Origin: Zygophlyctis sp. KS116
Lineage: Eukaryota; Chytridiomycota
Assembly: GCA_054661495.1 (NCBI GenBank)
Contig: BAAFSQ010000132.1
Location: 1-27,450, forward strand
DNA length: 27,450 bases
Reading direction: 5' to 3'
The first letter of the stretch is position 1, and each line of letters begins with the position of its first letter. Below are positions 1 through 8,477 of the stretch, piece by piece. Both the position numbers and the translations under genes were made by a program. Below the pieces are notes generated by a model, which did not search any database, was not told where the DNA came from, and was given only the letters and a program-made list of their open reading frames with translations.

Positions 1-1
1 G

Positions 2-316
2 CTTGAATTCGTTGCAGAGGCCTGGTGGCATGCTAGTAAAAGAGAGAATAAACTTATCAAGCTTTTTGAAATCATTTTTAAATGGAACCGACGGCATGGG
101 ACGCCAACACGGCGTCAATTTGGCGGCATGGCCATCATTATTCAATACGAATATATCGTCCTGAATAAATCTAGTGACTCACTCCATAAAGAGAAAATAA
201 ACTTTGCCGAATCTGCATTTTTTTTGCCAATGGAAATTGTCCGTCCGAAAGAGTCTATAGCCGGATTGCTAAAGTATTTAATTCTGATTCATTTATGGCA
301 GCCGAAAAGAAAATGA
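2..316 (+). CDS. Unidentified open frame entering from the left edge (partial)
   Basis: A frame without stop runs from base 2 to the TGA at 314-316, about 104 residues, and is open at the window edge. An uninterrupted frame of this length is unlikely by chance in AT-rich DNA, so it may be the last exon of a gene that begins outside. The first 40 residues are rich in Lys, Arg and Trp, and an internal ATG lies at 128. I recognise no family, no membrane segment and no motif. It could equally be a relic or a chance frame in the slightly more GC-rich first 130 bases. Confidence 0.3.
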   Translation, partial: LEFVAEAWWHASKRENKLIKLFEIIFKWNRRHGTPTRRQFGGMAIIIQYEYIVLNKSSDSLHKEKINFAESAFFLPMEIVRPKESIAGLLKYLILIHLWQPKRK

Positions 317-712
317 GATTTCTAGCGTTAGTCGGATAGTTTTATTTTGAGCGAACGGACACCATGTCCGAACTTTATCGATTATTTGCATGATAACGAA
401 AACGGACCTCAATTTTGACTTTGATTGGCTCAAAAGATTCTAAAGAGATATAACATGTTTAGCCTCGTGCTACAACAGCTTTCAATCTTGAGGAAATTTC
501 CCCAGCCTTCTGCAGATAAAACCCAGAGTCCAGTTCGAAGCCTTTATTATCCAACGATAAAAACTCCTAAAAACTCCTAAAAACTCAGATCTTTTTTAAT
601 TGGTTAACCCGCATTGAACACGTTGGCACTGCTCTGAAAAATCGGCAGCGCCCGGACCCAAAGCTTAGCATAGTTTCCTTCGTTTAGGTTAGTTTTATTC
701 ACATAAACGATT
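317..712. other. Intergenic stretch with a TGTCCGAA site and a 41-codon ORF
   Basis: No gene is supported here. A TGTCCGAA 8-mer lies at 365-372 beside an inverted GGAC (356-359), so CGGAC and GTCCG face each other. A 41-codon ATG frame on the + strand (455-580) begins with a hydrophobic, Arg/Lys-containing segment and stops in a short direct repeat (AAAACTCCT units, 560-587). It could be a first exon, but I found no convincing continuation. The rest is AT-rich 3' flank of the kinase gene on the other strand. Confidence 0.4.
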
Positions 713-2452
713 CTAAATTGAATTCTTTCCGCTTTTAATTGGTAAAGAAACAATTAGTTCATGATATAGTTTTTTAAAGGTCCAGATATTACCCTTAATT
801 CTTTTGAATTCTACTACATATAGTCCAGGAAGATTTTTGATTCGATGAATTTCAATATGAAATCGGATATCTTCTTCAGAATCTCTTACTGATTGTGATG
901 CATATTTATAACCTTCAGATCCATCAAATCCTGAATTGTAACTTGGTCCAAAAGTGGCCCAGTATTTTATCCGCTTTAGTAATGAAATGGGGAAAGCTGT
1001 AAAAGAACCCGAAAAAGATTCTTGTCTTTCTCTTTGCTTATGTGCAATTGTTTCAGCTCCCTGCCTCCAAACTTTTATACGAGCAGAAAAATTGGTGAAT
1101 CCTACCTTCATTCCACGTTTCATCAAGTCTTGAGCAAGATCTGAAAGAAGAATCCAAGGATTTTTTGAAGATAATGCCCTTTGATCAATTGGACCATTAT
1201 GAAACTTCAGATCAGTGATTGGAGAGGGAGAAATAATAGGTCTGTAGACAGCATTTTCTGGAGGAGGAGTAATAGGCTCTTTTTCAGACATTGAAGATGA
1301 AGTAGATGTGGCCTTTGAAACTTTAGTAGAGTTTTGAGGAGAACGCTCTTGATTGTCTTCTATTGGTAGATGAGTTGCTGATTTTGAAAAATCTTCTTTT
1401 TCTGAACCCGGAGAGTTTGCCAAATACCTTGCAGCATCCATGCTTTTCCCACGAGGTTCATAATTTCCCTGTAATTTTTCTGGTTCTATTGGTTCCTTGA
1501 CTTTAATCTGTTCTTTTGATAGAGTAACAGCCTTTCCTATTGTATTTTTAGATTTAGAATCAAAATTTTGAGAATTAACTGAACAGGACTCTATAGTCTG
1601 ATTAATATTCTCCTTGACAGGCTGTATCCATCTAATCTAATTAAAAACCTTTTAAACTTACGGATGATTCAAAATTTCCTCAAGAGTAGCTCTTTTAGCT
1701 GGATCGGGTACCAAGATTTGTTTTAGTAAATGCTTGGCAGACTGTGACACATGATCTGGAAATTCCAAATTAGTTTCTAAAATATACTTGTAAAGCCTTG
1801 TAATATTTTCAGAGTCTGGATTTGAAGGATCATCATCAAATGGTAAATATCCACACAACATTGCATATAAAATAACTCCACAACTCCAAATATCTGCTGC
1901 TTCACCTATATACCCATCATTTATAACTAATTCTGGAGCAGCATAACAAGGAGAACCACAAGAAGTCTGTAATATACCATCACTATCTGTAAATATATTT
2001 GCAAAACCAAAATCTGTAATTATAATTTTTTTGTGAGAGTCTAGTAGTAAATTTTCCAATTTTAAGTCTCTGTGTACAATCTTTTTAGAGTGTAAGTAGT
2101 GTACACCAGTCAATAATTGTCCGAAAAAAGATCTAGCTTCACCTTCTTTTAAATATTTTCTAGTGAGAATATGTTCAAATAATTCACCGCCCGAAGCATA
2201 ATCCATGACTACACCAATAAAAGTATGAGTTTCCAAGACTGTAATGAGTTTAACAATGTGCGGATGAGAAACAATTTTCAAAATCTTGATTTCTCTTAAT
2301 AATTTTGAATGTTTTGAAGCATTTAAATTCTTTTTTTGAATTAGTTTGATCGCAACTTGAGCTTTAGTCTCTTGATGTATTCCTAGTTTTACTTTACCAA
2401 ATTCCCCTTCCCCAAGAGTACGAGAGAGTTTGTACGGACCGATTGTTGACAT
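713..2452 (-). CDS. Kin4/MARK-type serine/threonine kinase with C-terminal KA1-like domain
   Basis: A 569-residue protein kinase in two exons (2452-1662 and 1631-713) joined by a 30-nt intron (1661-1632). The join restores Pro-Trp after the last kinase helix. The kinase domain fills residues 7-266: glycine loop GEGEFGKV, lysine 36 in VAIK, HRD at 127-129 followed by LKLEN, DFG at 147-149 and the T-loop ending GSPCYAAPE. The stretch GYLPFDDDPSNPDSENITRL, with its acidic insert, resembles the fungal Kin4/Ppk1 branch of the AMPK-MARK superfamily, which acts in spindle-position and cell-cycle control. A low-complexity Ser/Thr linker follows. The last 100 residues (FHIEIHRIKNLPGLYVVEF) look like a KA1 membrane- or autoinhibitory-binding domain. 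A start at 2452 is chosen because the frame upstream has only TTG. It diverges from RPB9 over 169 bp. Kin1/MARK is the alternative assignment. Confidence 0.85.
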
Positions 2453-2621
2453 TTTCCACAAAAATTTGACGCACTGAAAATTTTCTTATTTCAGTTTTAT
2501 AAAGTTTAACAGGGAATAAAATTCTTTTTATATTACTTTTTATCGAGCCACTAACTAGCACTAACACAACCAAACAAACGGGTATAGGAGTATAGGAGTA
2601 TAGGAGTATAGGGAGGTTTTG
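2453..2621. promoter_or_regulatory. Bidirectional promoter of the kinase and RPB9 with TATAGGAG repeats
   Basis: This 169-bp divergent intergenic region must serve both genes. It contains four head-to-tail copies of an 8-bp unit, TATAGGAG, at 2583-2613. The last copy is altered to TATAGGG, and the array ends 8 bp before the RPB9 start codon. That position would put the array in the RPB9 5' leader or at its transcription start. Function is inferred from position only. Confidence 0.5.
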
Positions 2622-3021
2622 ATGGCAACGGTCTTTTGTCCTGAATGGTAACTCCACTCTATAACTCTAGTAATAATCTTCTGTATCCCAGAGAAGACAG
2701 AGTCAACAAAAGTCTTCTAGTCGCTTGTAGATCCTGTGACTATGAAGTAGAATCTCCTTCTTTTAAAGTCTATTCTAGAAATATAAATCTTTCTCAAGAA
2801 AATGATCCAATTCTTGCACTAGTAGATTTATCATGTGATCCAACTTATCCAAAAGTCTTAAACAAGTGTCCGAAATGTTCTAATAATGAAGCAGTCTTTT
2901 TTCAATCTAAATCTAAACAAAAAGATGCTAATATGAAGGTATTCTACTGTTATTTTTCTAAAATTTATAGTTGTTTTTTGCATGTTGTAACACACAATGT
3001 GGTCATAGGTGGGTAGATTAA
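2622..3021 (+). CDS. RPB9: RNA polymerase II subunit Rpb9
   Basis: A 114-residue protein in three exons (2622-2647, 2671-2938, 2971-3021) with introns of 23 and 32 nt. The 26-nt first exon is needed: splicing builds CPEC followed by NNLLYPRED, the hallmark first zinc ribbon of Rpb9, completed by CRSC. The second zinc ribbon is CPKC and then, after the last intron, C-x4-C in FACCNTQCGHRW. Just before that intron comes the conserved DANMK. Rpb9 sits on the lobe of Pol II and affects start-site choice, fidelity and TFIIS-stimulated cleavage. Length matches the family (about 110-125). The stop codon TAA at 3019-3021 overlaps the stop codon of the convergent E3 ligase gene. Confidence 0.95.
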
Positions 3022-3980
3022 TGATAATTTTTAATTCTTCGTTGTCTTCTTTGATACCGAATGATTTTACGATAAATAAAATTAGATACATCCTTAAGAA
3101 TAACAGTCACAAATCCTCCAAGAATTGATTTATGAAAACGACTAGGAAAAGTCTTTTCAATCCATGGAAAAGATCCAAGTATAGATCCTACAAAAGTAGA
3201 TATAAATGGTAAAGATAGTGCTCCTAAAGAAAGTCTTAGTATAGATTTTCCTTGAGATTCTTCTTCTTGTAATGTTGCAATTTGAAAAGTTCCTGCATAT
3301 TTCCTTTTTTCACGTTCCAAATCCCATTTACTTAAAGATTCTACTAGTCTATTATATACTAATCTAATCCATGGTAGAGCATAAACAGTAGTTACTGGAG
3401 AAGGAGGCCATGATAACATTAGAGGAAATCTTTTAGGAGGAAACATTAAAATTGGAAATCCAATAAAAAAAGGATCTGGGATAGAAAATCTAGAAAGAAT
3501 TAGAAGTATTGGGATTGATGGAAAGCCAAAACTACATTTTGAGTCTAAATAAATTACGTTATTTGAAATGATAGAGATTCATCCCTGAATAACTTGAGTT
3601 TTTCATCAGTCATTGTAAAAAACATGAATCCACCAAGAATGGCTGATGAAGCAAATACTCCCGTTAAAGTTAATTGACAAACACCCAGTGGAACTATAAA
3701 ATTTATAGCAGAATTTATAGAATTCATTACAGAGAGAACCGGATTAAATGGTTCTTGGATTACATAAGCATATCCACAACTTTGACAAGTGACAGTCTCA
3801 GAGTCTTGTTGTTTCTCATAAATCCTAAAATTATTATCTTTAAATTTACCATCGCAACAAACAATTCTCATGAGTAAACTTTACAGATCCCTTACAATGA
3901 CAAGGCGCAACCCACCGATCATTCTCTTCTACCTCTTCAGCTAGACAGATCCAGCATCTCTTTTCTTGCGTCTCTTGCAT
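3018..3980 (-). CDS. RING-CH (MARCH-type) membrane E3 ubiquitin ligase
   Basis: A 303-residue protein in three exons (3980-3850, 3824-3558, 3531-3018) with introns of 25 and 26 nt. The short first exon supplies most of a C4HC3 RING-CH finger: C9, C12, C27, C29, H37, C40, then C57 and C60 from exon 2, with the usual Trp after HENC. This finger recruits E2 enzymes. Several hydrophobic segments follow, around residues 80-110, 140-160 and 215-240, so the ligase is membrane-anchored. The architecture of an N-terminal finger with multiple membrane spans resembles mitochondrial MARCH5-type proteins, but the substrate and the membrane are inference. The divergent neighbour PDCD5 starts 65 bp away, and a 13-bp direct repeat (AGAAATTATTAGA, 3987-3999 and 4007-4019) lies between them. 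Confidence 0.85.
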
Positions 3981-4045
3981 TTTACAAGAAATTATTAGAT
4001 TTTATTAGAAATTATTAGAATTATACGCTTATAGGAAAAGTAAAA

Positions 4046-4440
4046 ATGGCTGATGACGAACTCGCAGCAATCAGAGCCGCTAGAATGGCCCAGTTAAAGG
4101 CACAGGCAGGAAATGGGACTGGAGGTCTTTCTGCACCGGCTCCTTCTGATGACAAGGGAGGCGCATCTCAAGAAATGAAGAGGAGTTTACTCTATCAGAT
4201 TCTATCACCAGAAGCCAGAGAAAGATGTAATTTTACAAAATTTAAAAAATAGTAGCTAGAATTAAAATTGTAAAGGAACAAAAGGCAAATGCAGTTGAAG
4301 AAATGATTGTAAAAATGGCTCAGTCTGGTCAAATTAGAGAAAAAGTGACTGAAAGACAGTTAATTGATTTATTAGAACAGTTTTCAGACAAGAGCACTAA
4401 AATTACTATTCTATCAAAACGATTTGATGATGAAGATTGA
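4046..4440 (+). CDS. PDCD5/TFAR19 family DNA-binding protein
   Basis: A 122-residue protein in two exons (4046-4226 and 4253-4440) separated by a 26-nt intron. The N-terminus (MADDELAAIRAARMAQL) and the spliced core, with LSPEARERLARIKIVK across the junction and a long helix ending LIDLLEQFSDKSTK, are typical of PDCD5, a small conserved helical-bundle protein of archaea and eukaryotes (human form 125 residues). In animals it is linked to apoptosis and binds the chaperonin CCT. In fungi its role is less clear. The tail is acidic (FDDED). Without splicing, the frame would stop eight residues after the exon, so the intron is well supported. Confidence 0.93.
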
Positions 4441-4585
4441 AATAATATTTTGGATCGGTTTACATTAATTTCATTTTTTTAAATTTGGTGAATTTGGTGA
4501 ATTGGTAAATTCGGACATCAATTTAAGAATTTTGTTGACTTGAGTCCATAATTGTCAATGATTTTTTACAATTTTAGTAGAAAAT

Positions 4586-5601
4586 ATGATCAAGGCATTT
4601 GTTTTAGGATCTCTAAATATTGATCTTGTTCTATCTCTGGATCATATTGTGCAGCCGTCAGAGACTTGCAATGTAAATGGGACTCAAGAGTTTTTAGGAG
4701 GAAAAGGTGCTAATCAGGCTGTTGCATTAGCATTAGCGTCAAGTTCAAATGTTTATTTGATTGCAAATGTAGGAAGAAAGGATTTTAATAGACTGACAGA
4801 TGAACTCAAGGGATTTGGAGTGGTTCCGATTCTTACTTTAGATGAATTAACTGGTCAAGCAATCATTCAAGTTGAAAAGTCTGGAGAAAATGCAATTCTA
4901 TTGATTCCAAATGCTAATATGTCTTGGGATTTAGAAACGATTTATCAGGAATTACTTAATCATAATATTAGTAGAGGAGACTATATATTATTGCAAAATG
5001 AAGTTTCTCTAAATGTGATTCAAAATGTTTTAAAGAGATTGGATGATTTAAAACCAAAAATTGTACTAAATCCAGCGCCTTGTACTCCGGAAATTCTATG
5101 TGATGATATATTACAGCATGTAGCAATCTTGATTTTGAATAGAATCGAAGCTCAACAACTGGCTATAGTTAAGGGGATTCGTGTTGGTGAACCTTCAGAG
5201 TAAGTATTTTAAAAAGTAAAAGTAGAATGGCTCTTGATATATTCAGATCGCTATCATGCTCAATTGTCATTATAACTCTTGGTGGGAATGGACTTGTTCT
5301 TGCTTTCAAGGAAGATTTCGAGTCTGATCCAAAAATATTGGAGTTTAAGGCACTTGAAGGAATTCAGCCAATTGATTCAACTGGAGCTGGAGATTGTTTT
5401 ACAGGGTATTTTGTTGGATCGCTTCTAAAGCATGGTGTTTTGCCTCAAGTTTGGAATGACGAGGCACTGTCCAATATACTTATTTCATCCATTAGAATGG
5501 GAATAGCGGCTTCAGGTATGTCCACCTTAAAAAAAGGAGCGATATTATCTTATCCAGAAAGAAGAATTGTAGAAGAGAAAATAAAGTCTATTTGGGAGTA
5601 A
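4586..5601 (+). CDS. Ribokinase (PfkB family)
   Basis: A 329-residue carbohydrate kinase in two exons (4586-5199 and 5226-5601) with a 26-nt intron. It phosphorylates ribose at O5 using ATP, so free ribose can enter the pentose phosphate pathway. The N-terminus GSLNIDLVLSLDHIVQPSET and the GGKGANQAVALA motif are the first PfkB signature. DSTGAGDCFTGYF near residue 260 is the second and carries the catalytic Asp and the anion hole. NPAP and the following acidic Asn-Glu-type site (ILNRIEAQQL) fit ribokinase rather than adenosine kinase. A TTCGGACA site (4510-4517) lies 68 bp upstream of the ATG. The last 14 bases overlap the convergent ankyrin gene. Confidence 0.93.
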
Positions 5602-6577
5602 ATGATTTGGCAGCAAGGACTGATTTTTGCACTGTAGGTGTCTGAGTAGTCTTTGGTTTTGTGACTATACCAGGAGATGTCTTTTTGACAATATTTTCAC
5701 TCAGTCGTGGTAGTGATTTAACCTGTTTGACCAAAGTCTTTGGTGCTGGGATTGGCTTCAACTTTACAAGGAATTTGTTCTTCTTTTTGCCCTTCTTTGC
5801 AGACTTGTTGGCTTGCTCTAATTTTTGTTCCTTTTCTGGATTATAAGAAATTATAATTCTTACCAAGCAATATCCCTTTAATATTAGTATCAGATGTAAG
5901 TTCGGATGCCTTTCGTCCATCATTATTTGTTATATGAGGATTACTCCCAGCAGTAATCTACGTTTTAAAAGTCTGAAATTCTTACCAGAGTTTGTACGCT
6001 TTCACTCAAGTTTCGAACTGAAGCAAAATGAAGAGGGGTGGAACCAAACTGATCCTTTTTCTGAAGATCGTCTATGCTTAAATTTGCCTTTTTTAAAAGT
6101 GAATGTATAATTTGAGATTTTCCAGAGTTTGCTGCCCAATGAAGCGGCGTACATCCAAATTCGTCCGAACTCATGTTTGCCCCAAATTCTAACAAAACAT
6201 TTACTATTTTAGGATATCCCTTTCTACATGCAACTGCAAGAGGTCTAATATAAGTTGTGAATGAATTCATACGTCGATCCATATACAGGACGTTTGCAGT
6301 TTACATTTGCTTTGTCCCATAATTTCATATAAACCTAAAAACATAAATCCCTTGTAACGATTACTTTATCTAGATCTCCCGATTCACAAGCTTCTAATAG
6401 CTGTAGATCGTTAACAGTTAAAGGTTTTTTAGTTGGAATAATTTCAGGAATTCCCGAATCATTGGCTAATGGATTTGCTTGAACTGGACTCAAAGAAATT
6501 TTTCCCTTTTGAAATCTTGAATTGACAGAACTGGGATTTTTAACCACTGGCCTTGATCTTATCTGCTTTGAAGTCAT
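5588..6577 (-). CDS. Ankyrin-repeat protein with lysine-rich tail
   Basis: A 291-residue protein in five exons (6577-6365, 6334-6273, 6244-5986, 5957-5864, 5835-5588) with introns of 30, 28, 28 and 28 nt. After about 55 mostly basic residues come four ankyrin repeats (about 57-205), each recognisable after splicing: GSTPLAVACRKGYPKIVNVL, GCTPLHWAANSGKSQIIHSL, GSTPLHFASVRNLSESVQTL and GSNPHITNNDGRKASEL. The C-terminus (210-291) is Lys/Pro-rich with AKKGKKKNKF, which could be a nuclear or nucleolar signal. Ankyrin repeats bind proteins, but I cannot name the partner. Its start lies only 23 bp after the stop of LST8 on the same strand, and its last 14 bases overlap the ribokinase end. Confidence 0.8.
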
Positions 6578-6600
6578 AAAGAGTAATGACGTAACAAAAT

Positions 6601-7612
6601 CTATATTATACTCACATCATGTAACGCTACACACGTGACTGCTTTTTGATGTCCATTATAATGTCTTATAGTCTCACCATTTGATAAATCCCATAACCTA
6701 GCAGAATTATCAGATGATCCAGTAACTAAATATGCAGAGTCTGCAGAAAAAGAACAATCCCAAACCCATCTTTGATGTCCAGAAAGAACCTTGTCTAATT
6801 TATAATTATTAGTGTCCCATATTTTTATTGTATGATCCGCTGAACATGTAGCTAATAGTCTAAATTATAAAATCTTGTAAAATTTACTTTGTATCAGGAG
6901 ATAATAAACATTTTGTAATATACTTTGAATGAGCCGAAAACTTATTCAAAGCCTCAAATTCCATATTAGTCCCAGGACCTTTAGTTTTCCAAGAATATAC
7001 ATTTCCCTTATTATTTGCAGCTACTAACAAAGACCCATCAACAGCCATAGATACTGATCTAACAGGTATATCTTCTTCAGGTATTAATTCATGAGTACAT
7101 GAATTCTCTGTCAAATCCCAAATCTTTATACTCCCCGACTGATCACCCGTGATTAATTCCCCTAATATTATCTAATCTTGACAAACCTTGATTAGGATGA
7201 ATCATGACATCATTTACAGGATTCTAAAACATAAAAATATTGTACTTACATTCAATTGATAATCTCTTTGAATCCCTGGGGCTCTAATATCCCATATTTT
7301 AACAGTCCCATCTTCTGATCCAGTGCACAACCATCTTCCAGCCGACTGAAACCCAACAGATGTCACATTCCCTGTATGACCTTCAAAGGAAGTTATAGAG
7401 TTTGCAGAATTAGACTGAACGTCATAGAGCCGCACGTGAGGGTTTCCAGCAGCAACAATAAATCTCTTATCAGGAGAAATCACAATCTTATTCACTTGAG
7501 AGTCTGGAAATTGAATCGTTCGGAGACAAATTCCTGATAATGCTTCCCAGAATCTTATAGTATGATCATATCCAGCTGTTGCAAGAATGACTTCTGAGAC
7601 TGAACCAGTCAT
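6601..7612 (-). CDS. LST8: Lst8, WD40 subunit of TOR complexes
   Basis: A 310-residue seven-bladed WD40 propeller in four exons (7612-7250, 7223-7187, 7161-6888, 6859-6601) with introns of 26, 25 and 28 nt. Lst8 binds and stabilises the TOR kinase domain in TORC1 and TORC2. The sequence is strongly family-specific: [86 protein letters not shown] and, at the end, [14 protein letters not shown]. Size equals that of yeast and animal Lst8 (about 303-326). Intron 2 begins GTTTGT rather than GTAAGT, and its neighbour exon 2 has only 37 nt. The ATG at 7612 is chosen because the frame upstream offers only TTG. It is divergent from the Sec14-like gene by 21 bp. Confidence 0.95.
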
Positions 7613-7633
7613 TTTTAGCGTCAAGGGGTCGTC
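7613..7633. promoter_or_regulatory. 21-bp divergent intergenic spacer of LST8 and the Sec14-like gene
   Basis: The two start codons face away from each other with only 21 bp between them. Any promoter must be shared, tiny, or lie inside the opposite gene, so mRNA leaders are either extremely short or overlap the neighbour's coding region. No repeated motif is visible in the spacer itself. Confidence 0.45.
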
Positions 7634-8475
7634 ATGGATCCTGTTCCCAAACTAATTCCACCCAAAGACATTTATGATGTTTCTTTTCAATTGTCATCCG
7701 ATCAGACAAGATGTATTTCTGAATTATCAGGACTGGTGGATCCTATAGATTCTGCATGGGTCGACGATCAATGTTTGCATCGGTTTCTACGAGCATGTAA
7801 ATGGGATGTGACAAAGGCCGCTTCAAGGATCAGAGATACAGGCAAATGGAGACGGGAATATGGTCCAGATTCTATACTTCCAGAGCATGTGGAAAAAGTC
7901 GCTGAAGCAGGAAAACAATTTTTAAGTGGTTTTGATAAGGACGGACGACCGATTTGGTACATGATTCCAGCTAAAAAGTCTGAGATTCATAGTGTTGATG
8001 ATCAGTTGAGGTTTGTAGTCTATATGATTGAAAAGGCAATTTCTTTAATGCCAAAGGGAGTTGATTCATTGGTGATAATTATTGACTATTCAAATATGAG
8101 TATCTTTAATGCTCCAAGTTCTGGGACTGGAAAAAAATTTCTGCATATACTAAGTGAATATTATCCTGAACGTCTAGGAAGAGCTTTTATAGTTAATCCG
8201 GTATTTTATACAATTATAATGGTTAGACGTGGTATTTGTGGACATTTTTTACGCTTTTGGGTCCATTTCTTGATCCTGTTACAAAGGAAAAGGTTCATCT
8301 GATTAATCATGCAAAGGATGATGATAAAGAGTCAAATCAAGATTCAAAAAAACATGCACTCAAGGCAGGAAGTATTACAGACTATGTTGATCATGATCAA
8401 CTGTTGAAGGATTATGGAGGTTGTCATGCTTTTGAATGGGATTTTAAAGTATACTGGGGTCATTTGCACAAATAG
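7634..8475 (+). CDS. Sec14-like CRAL-TRIO lipid-transfer protein
   Basis: A 271-residue protein in two exons (7634-8200 and 8227-8475) with a 26-nt intron inside the conserved NP-TWYLWTFF segment. The CRAL-TRIO N-terminal helices (DDQCLHRFLRACKWDVTKAA) occupy about residues 35-75. The lipid-binding domain follows (about 90-250), with DGRPIWYMIPAKK, VDSLVIIIDYSNMSI, LSEYYPERLGRAFIVNP and PFLDPVTKEKVHLIN. Family members exchange phosphatidylinositol and another lipid between membranes. The ending LLKDYGGCHAFEWDFKVYW is a common Sec14-family terminus. It is shorter than Sec14 itself and closer in plan to small yeast Sfh or plant/animal random-slug types. Its stop lies 2 bp from the convergent UBP2 stop. 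Confidence 0.9.
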
Positions 8476-8477
8476 TT

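Noticed and set aside
526-545. AGTTCGAAGCC resembling a tRNA T-loop
   Set aside because: No acceptor, D or anticodon stems can be folded around it on either strand.
2394-2657. Minus-strand frame across the kinase/RPB9 promoter
   Set aside because: It runs through the TATAGGAG array and overlaps the start of both recognised genes. Its composition is not protein-like.
6553-6605. LST8-ankyrin fusion protein
   Set aside because: LST8 ends naturally at VALHDV-like residues, as in its relatives, and the ankyrin frame has its own ATG. A 53-nt intron would also be longer than all others here. Kept only as a finding to test.
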